Shown piece by piece: positions 1 through 10,994 of a DNA stretch of 64,000 nt. The stretch spans positions 10,720,953-10,784,952 of the forward strand of contig CM066913.1 in NCBI GenBank assembly GCA_033964015.1, read 5' to 3'. The position numbers and the translations under genes are program-made. Source of the stretch: Scolanthus callimorphus. Its lineage: Eukaryota > Cnidaria > Anthozoa > Actiniaria > Edwardsiidae. Position 1 is the stretch's first letter; the number at the start of each line of letters is the position of its first letter. The notes under the pieces were generated by a model that was not told the origin of the DNA, did not search any database, and was given only the letters and a program-made list of their open reading frames with translations.

Positions 1-272
1 ATGATGAAGATCAATCTAACCGCTCAGTACCTGTAAGTAATAGAAGACATTACCCAGCCAAACGGCAATCATGATGAAGGTCAATCTAACCGCTCAGTAC
101 CTGTAAGTAATAGTTAGACATTACCCAGCCAAATGGCAATCATGATGAAGGTCAATCTAACCGCTCAGTACCTGTAAGTAATAGTAAGACATTACCCAGC
201 CAAATGGCAATCATGATGAAGGTCAATCTAACCGCTCAGTACCTGTAAGTAATAGTAAGACATTACCCAGCC
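1..272. repeat. 71-72 bp minisatellite, about four copies
   Basis: Near-identical units containing GCAATCATGATGAAGGTCAA and CCGCTCAGTACCTGTAAGTA follow each other from the window edge to about 272. The array probably continues upstream. It lies 5' of the first visible XDH/AOX exon and so is probably intronic in that gene. No coding frame is conserved across units. Confidence 0.9.
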
Positions 273-805
273 CCCCGAACCAGAAACATATACTGCGTTT
301 CTGCCACAACTTACTGTATTTGTATTAGAGCCTGATGGGGAGGTGCCAATTTATGCGCTGGTACTTTTTAGACTTTTGTGCATAACACGAGCCGTTCACT
401 TTCAGCTAACTGCGAGTAAGGTTCCATGGGACGAGTATGGGTTATTCAGTTATTCAGATGGAAGCTTAGATAGGAGCTTAGCTTAATAATATCTTTAGTT
501 TTTGTATTTTGTGGCGAAACAATGTTTGCTCCATCTTTCTGTCTTGATCATGTCAGTCTTCCAGTCTGTGCCATGCTGACGTTTTTTTTTTTAATGTCTA
601 TAAACAATGATAAATACTGAGGTGTGATCATTCCTTTTATTTTTTTCCTCGAGGGCACGGTAACGAATTCTGCATTCTGATTGGTTCTTAGAGCGCGCGC
701 GCAGGGGGCAATATTTTCCTATCTCTGACCTAGGTCACAGTAACTATTTGCGCGCGCTTGTTTTCATCGAAAAAATCAAATTTTTGAGTTGGAAAAAAAT
801 AAATA

Positions 806-1028
806 AGTTATTTACCGGCTTTAGGTCGGTCCGTATAGGGAAAAAACTGTGACCTCGGCCTGGAAAATGTTGACCTCGGCCTTTTGAGTTGGAAAACAAT
901 AAATAAGGTTTTTACCGGCTTTAGGTCGGTCCGTATAGGGAAAAAAACTGTGACCTCGGCCTCGGTCAACATTTTCCAGCTCTCGGTCACAGTTTTTCCC
1001 TATACGGACATCTCAGCCGGTAAATAAC
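806..1028. mobile_element. foldback (MITE-like) element abutting an XDH splice acceptor
   Basis: Left arm 806-873 (from GTTATTTACCGGC through GTATAGGGAAAAA to AAAATGTTGAC) is matched in inverted orientation by 964-1028. A second direct copy of the left-arm sequence lies at about 900-962. The right arm ends 18 bases before the XDH/AOX exon beginning at 1047, so element sequence supplies the branch-point region of that acceptor. No transposase is encoded. The element class is not assignable from its ends. Confidence 0.7.
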
Positions 1029-1046
1029 ATATATGTCTCTATCCAG

Positions 1047-3642
1047 GGCATACGGTAACGAAGGAGAAGAATATGCAACATACGGAGTCACGTGTGCGGA
1101 GGCTGAGGTGGACATCCTGACGGGTGAGCGACAGATCTTGAGGTGTGACATTCTACAAGATTGTGGCACAAGGTAGAGAATCGTCACTTCATGTATTCCT
1201 CACAATATCCATTTGAGCGGATTTCACATGAGTTAATGTTTTTTGCGTTTTCTTCGCGTTTCGATTTTGCATCGCGACTTTGCTCTTCCGCCAATCAGAT
1301 TGCAAACAAAAACAAAGAAATGATAACTTGCATCTAGTCCTACAATCGTCATTGTTTTTAACGCAAGTCGTAGTTACTTCACCTCCTTATTGGCTGGTTG
1401 TTGATTGGGTTTCGTTTCTGATTGGCTAAGTGTATTTACACTGTACATTGAAATGATGTCCGCTCTAGCTTGAGGTCAGAATGTGCTCCTCGTCACATAA
1501 GCTGGTAAAGGGAAAGCATACCAAGTGTCCGGAAAATGGACAATTCATTTCAATCACGCCGTCAAGCGCATTGTGTATTTTAAGCTCATGTGCTAGTGAA
1601 ACCAATCATTTTTCCCTTTTCGGTGTCATAAAAGACACTGCTCGTAGCCAATAGATAGAACTCGTTCTATTTTATGTAAAAATCCGCATAGACTTAGTAT
1701 CCAATTAGTAATTGCGTTATTTGGTTTTGTTGTGTTTTAGCTATAGCCCACAGATTGACATTGGACAGGTTGAGGGTGCATTCATGTTTGGGTTGGGCTA
1801 CTGGCTTTGTGAGAAACTTTACTATGATGAGCAGACAGGGATGGAGCTTTCTAACGGGACATGGGTAAGATCAGATATCGATCGAGCTACAAGTTATTTT
1901 TTTTCTGATGGTAACGCGTTCCGATTGTCGTTAGTAAAGAGTGAGACTAAATACCATTATATAATCCTTTGTTCTCTAGACCTACAAACCACCCACTACA
2001 AAAGACATACCCGTAGACCTCAGGGTCGGGCTTCTCAAGAACTCGAGTAACCCAGTGGGCTTCCTTGGATCCAAAGGTACGGATAGGAGGCGTAGAAGTG
2101 CGAGTTGGTGGGGGCAGGGGTAGGACGACCCGGGGTAAAAGTGCGAGGGGGTAGGGGTTCGAGAACGTATGGGCAGCGCGGTTAGGGGTAAAGAGGGTGG
2201 TTTAATCAAGCTTACCCTGCTTGTAGTAAATCAATCTATTGAGGAAACTTTCAGCTTTGTTTATTGCCATCTGTTCATCAAATACTGTATACAAAAGTAC
2301 AAATAATTATAAGTGACGCAGAAATACAACGTGTTTTTCTCTCCCATAAACCAGCGTCTGGTGAGCCTCCTGCCGTGATGTCATGCGTGGTGCTGTTTGC
2401 CGTCAAACATGCGATCGAGGCTGCAAGAAAAGAGATCGGGAAGACACAACACTTCACCTTGAGTATGACATGTATCTTTTTTTGGGAGGGTGAAGGGATG
2501 GGAAGATGGGGTGAAAAAATAGCAGGGAAGCTACGTAAGAGGGATACTATCGGTGCGGATTTATGTCCCATATAGTTCCTTAGTCAACAAAGATGACACA
2601 TTAAAACCACAAGCGAAGCCCTGAGGACATTTTACAACAAATGAGAAGTCAAGATTTTGAGTGGAACCGATGTTCTGTGACTGTACCACCCTTGAGGTTC
2701 TCTGACTGTACCACCCTTGAGGTTCTCTGACTGTACCACCCTTGAGGTTCTCTGACTGTACCACCCTTGAGGTTCTCTGACTGTACCACCCTTGAGGTTC
2801 TCTGACTGTACCACCCTTGAGGTTCTCTGACTGTACCACCCTTGAGGTTCTCTGACTGTACCACCCTTGAGGTTCTCTGACTGTACCACCCTTGAGGTTT
2901 TCTGACTGTACCACCCTTGAGGTTTTCTGACTGTACCACCCTTGAGGTTCTCTGACTTTATCACCCTTGAGGTTCTCTGACTGTATCACCCTTGAGGTTC
3001 TGTGACTGTACCACCCTTGAGGTTCTCTGACTGTACCACCCTTGAGGTTCTCTGACTGTACCACCCTTGAGGTTCTCTGACTGTACCACCCTTGAGGTTC
3101 TCTGACTGTACCACCCTTGAGGTTCTCTGACTGTACCACCCTTGAGGTTCTCTGACTGTACCACCCTTGAGGTTCTCTGACTGTACCACCCTTGAGGTTC
3201 TCTGACTGTACCACCCTTGAGGTTCTCTGACTGTACCACCCTTGAGGTTCTCTGACTGTATCACCCTTGAGGTTCTCTGACTGTACCACCCTTGAGGTTC
3301 TCTGACTGTACCACCCTTGAGGTTCTCTGACTGTACCACCCTTGGTACTCGTTGGGCGGCTCTTTCTTGCTGTTGCAAGGCACCAGAGGCATAAGTACAA
3401 TAGAAGACGAAAGGACCGTAGAACGAAACAATAACATGGAATACAATAGCTCCTATCCAAAATACAATACATCTTGCAACATCAAGAAAGACCCCGTTGG
3501 ACCTCTGTTGTTTTTCCTTGTTAACGATCTTCTTGTGGTACCTTTTTCCACAGACGGCCCAGCCACCGTAGAGCAGACACAACTGCATTGCCTTGTCAAC
3601 AAAGACCAGATGACTCTAGCGGACAGCCAAATTCAACAATAG
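1047..3642 (+). CDS. xanthine dehydrogenase / aldehyde oxidase, C-terminal exons (5' part outside the window)
   Basis: Molybdo-flavoenzyme that hydroxylates purines or oxidises aldehydes. Only the end of the molybdopterin-binding domain is in the window. Exons read 1047-1172, 1741-1864, 1980-2076, 2355-2462 and 3554-3642. All junctions are AG/GT and the phases agree throughout. Family signatures visible: YGVTCAEAEVDILTGERQIL, IDIGQVEGAFMFGLG, VGFLGSKASGEPPAV (the Glu in SGEPP is the catalytic glutamate of the family) and the terminal GPATVEQ, which matches the family's SPAT(V/A)E(R/Q) region. Translation stops at TAG 3640-3642. The intron between the last two exons is about 1.1 kb and is mostly a 25-bp minisatellite. 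I cannot separate XDH from aldehyde oxidase from this fragment. Confidence in the family is high; the last exon is slightly less certain because it is short and runs straight into a second minisatellite. Confidence 0.87.
2684..3345. repeat. 25-bp minisatellite (about 26 copies) in the last XDH/AOX intron
   Basis: Unit CTTGAGGTTCTCTGACTGTACCACC repeats head to tail with a few point variants (TTTTCTGACTG, CTGTATCACC). Because 25 is not divisible by three, the array is open in several minus-strand frames. Those long translations are repeat artefacts, not proteins. It lies entirely between the donor at 2463 and the acceptor at 3553. Confidence 0.95.
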
Positions 3643-5090
3643 ATGAATCGCTGAATAGCATAGATGTGAGGCCTTGCGAGGTGGGCTGTCTTGTAGGTGA
3701 ATCTCTGAATAGCATAGATGTGAGGCCTTGCGAGGTGGTCTGTCTTGTAGACGACTCTCTCAATAGCATAGATGTGAGGCCTTGCGAGGTGGACTGTCCT
3801 GTAGATGAATCTCTGAATAGCATAGATGTGAGGCCTTGCGAGGTGGACTGTCTTGTAGATGAATCTCTGAATAGCATAGATGTGAGGCCTTGCGAGGTGG
3901 ACTGTCTTGTAGACGACTCTCTCAATAGCATAGATGCGAGGCCTTGTGAGGTGGGCTGTCTTGTAGATGAATCTCTCAATAGCATAGATGTGAGGCCTTG
4001 CGAGGTGGACTGTCCTGTAGATGAATCTCTGAATAGCATAGATGTGAGGCCTTGCGAGGTGGACTGTCTTGTAGACGACTCTCTCAATAGCATAGATGTG
4101 AGGCCTTGTGAGGTGGGCTGTCTTGTAGACGACTCTCTCAATAGCATAGATGTGAGGCCTTGCGAGGTGGACTGTCCTGTAGATGAATCTCTGAATAGCA
4201 TAGATGTGAGGCCTTGCGAGGTGGACTGTCTTGTAGACGACTCTCTCAATAGCATAGATGTGAGGCCTTGTGAGGTGGACTGTCTTGTAGACGACTCTCT
4301 CAATAGCATAGATGTGAGGCCTTGCGAGGTGGACTGTCTTGTAGACGACTCTCTCAATAGCATAGATGTGAGGCCTTGCGAGGTGGACTGTCTTGTAGAC
4401 GACTCTCTCAATAGCATAGATGTGAGGCCTTGTGAGGTGGACTGTCTTGTAGACGACTCTCTCAATAGCATAGATGTGAGGCCTTGCGAGGTGGACTGTC
4501 CTGTAGACGACTCTCTCAATAGCATAGATGTGAGGCCTTGCGAGGTGGACTGTCTTGTAGACGACTCTCTCAATAGCATAGATGTGAGGCCTTGTGAGGT
4601 GGGCTGTCTTGTAGACGACTCTCTCAATAGCATAGATGTGAGGCCTTGCGAGGTGGACTGTCCTGTAGATGAATCTCTGAATAGCATAGATGTGAGGCCT
4701 TGTGAGGTGGACTGTCTTGTAGACGACTCTCTCAATAGCATAGATGTGAGGCCTTGTGAGGTGGGCTGTCTTGTAGACGACTCTCTCAATAGCATAGATG
4801 TGAGGCCTTGCGAGGTGGACTGTCCTGTAGATGAATCTCTGAATAGCATAGATGTGAGGCCTTGCGAGGTGGACTGTCTTGTAGATGACTCTCTGAATAG
4901 CATAGATGTGAGGCCTTGCGAGGTGGACTGTCCTGTAGATGAATCTCTGAATAGCATAGATGTGAGGCCTTGTGAGGTGGGCTGTCTTGTAGATGAATCT
5001 CTTGCGAGGCCTTGCGAGGTGGACTGTCTTGTAGATGAATCTCTGAATAGCATAGATGGGAGGCCTTTCAAAGTGGACTGTCTGTCAGCA
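3643..5090. repeat. 54-bp minisatellite (about 27 copies) directly after the XDH/AOX stop codon
   Basis: Units of 54 bp contain GATGTGAGGCCTTGCGAGG and ACTGTCTTGTAGACGACTC. They alternate between two main variants (GATGAATCTCTGAATAGC and GACGACTCTCTCAATAGC). The period is a multiple of three and stop-free, so both strands carry open frames of about 500 codons with an 18-residue repeat. I see no start context, splice site or family resemblance that would make either frame a real protein. It probably forms the 3' untranslated or downstream region of XDH/AOX. Confidence 0.93.
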
Positions 5091-5102
5091 AAGAGCAGAT
5101 GA

Positions 5103-6388
5103 CAACCTGAATAGCAGCTAGTTGTCGCCTTTGATTGCTAGTTGCCGGGCACTTTTGCAAGGCTAGTGAAGTGTGAAGTGTAGCATAGCGGGGATTATCG
5201 ATGTTATAGATACCCTCTGATACATACTAGTATTAGTATAACTAGTATATTCGTTATTTACCAGTAAAACGCATGGACATCGTTGTTGTTGTTGTTTGCA
5301 GTTCGCTGAGCTCCTCAAGAGAGGCATTTGTCGACTGGACTACACAAAATTCGACTTTCTCAAAAAATTAAGACTAGTGACTTTTGGGCTGTCAGGTAGA
5401 TTGGTTGGATTTGTGTGCTGCACTTCATCCTTTGTATCGTTGACCCCATTTTCTATGCGCTTCATAAAAACTCGCTGGAGTAGGAGGCCCCGAATGGTCT
5501 ATCAAAATTAAACTGTGTTCGCAGCGCAACGATTATTTTTGCGGTGCTCGCTTACTCGCAGAGTATTATTCGGTGCTCGCGGATAATTATTTGGTACTCG
5601 ATTGCTCGCCAGTGGTGAGCTATGATGGTGTGTAGTGCTCGCAAAAGGTGATAGAAAGTTTCCTAAGTGCTCGCTGCTCGTATTTGCTTCAAGTCTCGCA
5701 CAGAAACACCGGGTGCTCGCAAGAAGGACTATTGGAAAGCCCTAGTATGCGATGGCTCACATCTGTTGCGTAATTTTGCATATGAGATTTGCTGGACAAG
5801 TCCTTTATCATGGTGAAATTTGTTGTGATTGCCAATAGGGCAGAGGTAACTCTGGTAACGAAAATATCGCGTTAACCATTCTCTTTTTTCCTTATCATGT
5901 TTTTAAAACTCTAACGCTTTGAGAAAGAGAGAGGAGGTGTCGGAGTTATTGTGGCTCCAGAAGCAGAAATCTATTTCCCAAAAGAACTAATTATTCCTCT
6001 CATTACTGACGCTTAGCGGCCAAGTATTTTGTTAAGGGTTATGGAGCAAAAAGTAGCATTTCTCGCGAAAAATTGATTATCTTATGGTTCAGATTTTGAT
6101 TAACTGAATGGAGAAAAAATATATCTGATCCATTCTTTAATTTTCGCAACAGTGAATTGATTTGAAAGTAACTGTTTATTTGCATATGTGTAACGTTTTT
6201 GTGCAAATGCGGTGTAAGGTGTGTGATTACGCGTGGAGACAGCTGTCTCGGGTTAATCATTACAAGCTACCAACGGCCTTGCAGGGTAATCACCACCTAT
6301 CACAAAAAGGCCTCGTCCAGCGTAGAGCTGGTGTAATAAATGGCCTAGCATCCCGAAACACGTTGAGAGGACTTTGTTGTGTGGTACC
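5103..6388. other. intergenic stretch without a supported gene
   Basis: Between the minisatellite and the first GPCR. From about 5520 to 5730 the motif GGTGCTCGC or close variants recurs irregularly, a degenerate local repeat. A short open frame at 5296-5511 begins beside an acceptor-like TTTGCAG but resembles no family I know, and its phase does not continue XDH. The 5' untranslated region and promoter of the + strand GPCR should lie in the last few hundred bases, but I see no clear TATA or initiator. Confidence 0.6.
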
Positions 6389-9300
6389 ATGTGGTACAAT
6401 AACTCGTCTTCGGGGTTACCTATGGACCCAAGTCCACAAAATATCGCAAAACAGCTTCTTTTTGGCTTGATAGCGGCCCTGGCTATTTTTGGGAATCTCC
6501 TGTTTGGGTTTGTTCTCATTAGAAAGAGAAGCAAGTTGAGTCGAGCTTATAACAAGCTCTTGCTTTCCCTGGCTATAACCGATCTTCTGACAGGTGAGTA
6601 ATCAGAGCTAAATAAGCACCAATTTGGGCTCCCGGCTAAAAATGGAAAATTAAAACACCACCTTGCCATATACTTCAATTTTTCCCATTCGCCATTGATG
6701 ACGATATAGAAGGACATACACATCTTTCTATCATTATCTTCTTTCGTTTTTTTGTTTTTGTTTTTTAAAACCCTCATTTCCCATTGTGTTTGATGCATTG
6801 TTTATTTGCCCTCTTCAATCTTCTGTCATTTTCTCCCTGCGGAGACTAAATTTGAAACTAAAGTTCGGATTTTACAACGCGCAATTACATTTTATATTTA
6901 CTGGTTCAAATATCTCGAAAGCTCGGCGATATTGTAATTAAAAACACATCAAACCTGAAAGTTAGGATAATACACACAGAAAATTGTAATCAAGATTCTA
7001 TTTGATTTTAATTTTAATTTAGGTTGATTTGGGTTCATTTTTTATTCTTTCGCTTTGTAAACAAGCCGCTTCCTGTGTGGAAGACTTGAAACGATGAAAA
7101 TCAATATCAACTGAACGAAAACGTCCCCGAATGTTTAGAGTAGACTTTATCAAGGGGGATTTTCAAACAAACTTGATTGCAAAGTCGCAGCCTCCAGCAA
7201 TTTTCGAAACATTGCCAAAGAACGATAAAAGATATATTAAACAAACGGAAAAGCCCTTCTCATTTCCATCACGTTTTTTGTTTTTCCGGCAAGCAATCTT
7301 TCACGCGTTCTCAGTGGCGTAGCTACCTCTAGGCAAAAAGGCATTTGCCTATATACACATTTTTTTTGGCCCAAAAAAAATAGGTCATCTCCGCCTCACG
7401 AAAGGGAAAAAAGTAGGAGATCGTGCCTATACAAAAATCTTAGCAAAAGAAACCTGCCCTTTCTGGGCGTTGGAGACAAAGTACCAGCCTAAGGCACCAC
7501 AGTGAGAGCGTTGATCGAGAAGAGTATTTCAACGATTGAACATCTTTATCTTTGTTAGTGAAAAGCTTTATGTATGTTTTATTTTGGTACAAGCCCTGTA
7601 TTATCATTATGCACGAATGTGTCCATTAAAGGTTGAAAATTCGTTGTCCATTCCTTTAAGCCATCTCTTCGAATCCCTTCGATATTTTGCCTACACTTGA
7701 AAGTGGTCCTGGCTACGCCAATGGTTCTTCTCTAGAAAAGCAGATGACCTACTGGGCTAAAATTGGCGAAGTGGGGATTTAATTTTTTAAAATGTTGAAA
7801 AATCCCGTTAAAGTGTCAACCAGCTGAGTAGTAACATTTCGGTGCCGCACAGCTTACAATTAAAGTATTTTGCTGACAATATTACCAATCCCACCGTAAC
7901 AAAAACAAATGTTAGTAAAATACTTTCATACAAGCTGTGCGTCAACCGTTCAACTTAAATGTTACTATTGTTTTTTTTCTGTTGTCTTTTTTTACAGTAA
8001 ATGTATATCGTTACTTTGCTAATTATTTGGGCATGTCTTAGACCCTCTTAGGTCACTCCCTGGTTCTATTCGAGAAATACCGTCATGTATAGTTGGCATT
8101 AGAGGGGTTTATTGTACTTCTAAATAGAGCGAAGGCATCCACATCGTTACCGGGGCTCGTGAAATTGTTAATTTTCACTCGCGATATTCAACGAAATGCT
8201 AATGGAAGCAACCCAAATTCAAGCTATAGGGCAATATGTTAACGAACATTAATTCATAGCTAGGCTTAGCGACGAATAGTAGTGATATTGACACCGGACG
8301 CTTCGAGAATGTAACAAAGAAGAGAAAATTAATTTCAGCATACCCCCGCATTCGCAGATCGTAATCAGCTCCAGTTTGTCGTCGCTTTCCTCTGAATTCA
8401 TTTTGTTTGTGCTCTGCCGCTCACGTGGCCGCCTCTATCATATGCTACCGACTTGAAACCCGCTTTTTACAACTTCCGAGTATTTGGCAATGTTAAGGCT
8501 GCGAAGTATCTAATGGACCATTACAGCGCTAATGGCGTGCGTCTATGCTCTCCTGTAGGGGAAAAAAGTTTTTTACCCCTCGGTTAACAGTATGGAGTAT
8601 GCAATGCGCACTTTTTCAATTTAATCGGGATAGGGTGCGCGCCATTTCCGTCTCCAGAGCCTTCTCGTTCAGCTTTTTACCCCACTCACCAATAGATCTC
8701 TTTCGCATGGGCGTAATGTTCTGCCTATTTCAGATCACCTGGCATTCATTTGAATAATCTTTCTTTGCCTTGGGTTACTTTCATATTCATATATCCTTCG
8801 TTGCGTAGCAGAAAAACAAAGAAAGAATACTCGGGGGAATGCCATGTGATCTGAAATGGGACAACATTACGCCCAATCGCCCAAGCGAAAGAGGCCTAGT
8901 CACCCCACATGGTTACGAGTATGGGAGCACTGGGGAAGAGAATGAGCGCGCGCGGTATCCTGGTCGATGTGTGAAGAAGTGAAGAGCTGAGATTTGACTT
9001 GGGCTCATCTCCAGTGTAAGAACTCACGAGCTGCGTCACAAAGCTTTCTTTGTTTGGTAGAACGAAGGTTGAACCAATCATGATTAAATAGTAACTAAAC
9101 ACAAAGATGTCCTCAGGGAATGGTTCTTACTCTGGAGATGACCCGACTTTTGTCTGATTTCTCTTTGGTGATAAGTTCAATTACTCCTGTTACGATTCTA
9201 TAAGACAGCAAACTCTAATTAAGGGAATAAGATCTAGATACTAACCATACTTAACAAACGTTGAGTTGTACGTGTTCTAAGTCTTCTAATAGTCTAAGGC

Positions 9301-10357
9301 TGCGGCAAACCCGTTTAACGCGTCCGTTTAACTTTTCTTTTTCTTCTTCTAAGCGCCAAAATTTAAGCGGTGCTCAGTAGATAATTTAACGGCGGTGTTC
9401 AACCTGATTCAGATTTTCCTAAAGTTAAGTTTTCATTGATTTAGAAAAGGCCTAACATGCACTGAAAAACGGTAAACATCGTTGAACATGCATAAAAAAA
9501 TATTTCTCGAGTTCTGACTCAATTGTTGAGCTGGTTTGGCCGCAGCCTAAAATTCACCGCGCGATGATCGTATGATACAAAAGAAAAACATTCGCACTTA
9601 TTGCTGTGTATTATTTTTGTTTCCAGGAATCCTGATAATTGTGACGCCGAATTTTATTCTCGCCAAGGACTGGCTGCATCCACCTGACGACCTAGCAGGG
9701 GAGTTATTTTGCCGCGTTATCTATAACCGCATGTTGATTTTCCTGTTTGGCAAGGCCTCTATCTTAACGGCGGCATTTCTAGCTGTCGAACGCTGGTTCT
9801 CCGTCCTCAGGCCCATTCAATACCGCGTGACGTTCAGTAGTGGTCGAATAGCGGCCTGCATTATATTCACATGGCTAGCGAGTTTCGCCATGCAAGCCAG
9901 CAAGTTAGTCACAATATACGCAACCAACGGAACTTGCAAAGGCAAGCCAGATTCGTCCGAATCCCAAGGTGTTACTATTTTCTACGTGTGGGTAACCTTT
10001 TTCCTCCCTAGTTCTATTATTTGGGGTACCTTTGCGCATATTTGGGTAATACTGCGCAAGTCGCAACGTGAACTGGGTTATAATCGACGCGCGGTGGCGC
10101 GGAGACTTCTGGGAGTTTGCGCCATAGCGGCCATCATCATGACACTTTGTTGGGTTCCCGTACAGATTAGTTACATTCTCAGTCGGTTTGGCATCCTTAC
10201 TGTAGGTAGCTCTATTCATCAAGCCAACCAAATGTTGGCAATGTCCAATAGCTGTATCAATCCTTGGATATTTTGCCTCGCCAACAAGAGTATCGTCAGG
10301 ACATCCTTGCCCTGGTTTCTTGGTTGTGTTGCGTGCCTTGTTGCCGAGGCTCTGTGA
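6389..10357 (+). CDS. class-A (rhodopsin-like) GPCR, copy 1, frameshifted C-tail
   Basis: Seven-helix plasma-membrane receptor with unknown ligand; the family resembles invertebrate peptide-type receptors. Exon 1 is 6389-6593 (ATG chosen because the N-glycosylation sequon NNS follows; TM1 with GN, TM2 with SLAITDLLTG). Exon 2 starts at 9627 after TTTCCAG and joins in phase 1. Exon 2 shows the TM3 Cys (LFCRVIYN), ERW in place of DRY, the ECL2 Cys (GTCKG), LCWVP in TM6 and NPWIF in place of NPxxY in TM7. In the intact paralogue the reading continues NKEYR after TM7. Here NK is followed by SIVRTS and an early stop at 10357. The +1 frame over 10285-10566 reads EYRQDILALVSWLCC and stays open to 10566. 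This indicates a one-base deletion, or an assembly error, near 10285. The intron is 3.0 kb and holds MITEs. Confidence 0.85.
7314..7720. mobile_element. MITE-like element in the GPCR-1 intron
   Basis: GTGGCGTAGCTACC at the left is matched by the complement of GGCTACGCCA at the right, giving short terminal inverted repeats around about 400 bp without coding capacity. The interior (GGCATTTGCCTATATACAC) is AT-rich. Ends of the form TGGCGTAGC occur on several intronic elements in this window (compare GGCGTAGCCAGGAATTTTG near 40140). The exact boundary and target duplication are not clear. Confidence 0.5.
8690..8895. repeat. foldback repeat in the GPCR-1 intron
   Basis: 8690-8766 (containing CTTTCGCATGGGCGTAATGT and CAGATCACCTGGCATTC) is repeated inverted at 8815-8895 (GAATGCCATGTGATCTG, ACATTACGCCC). 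The spacer is short. Similarity decays outwards. It is probably a non-autonomous foldback transposon; no protein is encoded. Confidence 0.7.
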
Positions 10358-10566
10358 GGAGGACTAGTCTGTCCATGAAGGAAATCATCCCCAAGACAAA
10401 TGCGGTGGAGTTAGTTGGATTTATTCGAGTTCCCGATCATTCCAAGTGTCTAGTTAATCTTGGATTCTACGCCGACTTTCCTAGCAATAGTCAGCAAACC
10501 AATGTGCATGTCGCACAACAAACATATTCACAAGAGGTCGGGCAATATGCTCCAAACAATAGTTAA

Positions 10567-10994
10567 CAAACTGTGTATATCAAAAAATCATGTGTTTATT
10601 CCAACAACTTGCAGTTACAGACTTGATTACAGTTGCTGGGGTTATTAAGCAATCCACGAGGGAGTAACAAGTTAGCTCTTGACTGCAACTATTGTGGCTG
10701 TCATGTATAATACTCTTTAAAGCCGTTTTTTGCCCCGTGCGATTTCCTGTATATTTTACTTTGTGCGTTTTCCTATTCACTTTGTGAAACTTATTTCGTG
10801 TTTATTTAAACGCGTTTTATTAATGCAAACATTACAATGACAAACTAACAAGTCATCAGATTATTGGGATTCATTTTAGGTTTAACATAGTCATCAGTTA
10901 CGTCAGTAGTTTTAGTGTACAACCAGATGAGAAACATTACACGCCATGATGTACTTTGGCTTTCCTGCAAACCGAAACCCAAAACTTCCCTCAC
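10567..10994. other. short intergenic region between convergent GPCR genes
   Basis: It separates the 3' ends of copy 1 (+) and copy 2 (-). The sequence is AT-rich, and nothing beyond 3' untranslated sequence and polyadenylation is expected. I see no further feature. Confidence 0.5.

Noticed and set aside
1..272. CRISPR-like array
   Set aside because: Units are contiguous, 71-72 bp, without unique spacers, in an intron-rich animal genome. It is a minisatellite. The same reasoning applies to the arrays at 22-24 kb.
2561..3588. Long minus-strand frames with repeated SENLKGGTVREPQGWYSQRT
   Set aside because: They are translations of the 25-bp minisatellite, which is open in several frames at once, and they lie inside an XDH/AOX intron.
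3588..5102. 504-codon + frame and 491-codon - frame over the 54-bp array
   Set aside because: Both strands are open simply because the 54-bp unit lacks stops. There is no start context, splice support or family match, and the XDH/AOX frame stops at 3642.
5296..5511. Possible further XDH/AOX exon (FAELLKRGICRLDYTKFDFL)
   Set aside because: It begins after an acceptor-like TTTGCAG, but its phase does not fit the exon ending at 2462 (a stop would result). The exon at 3554 fits both phase and the family C-terminus.
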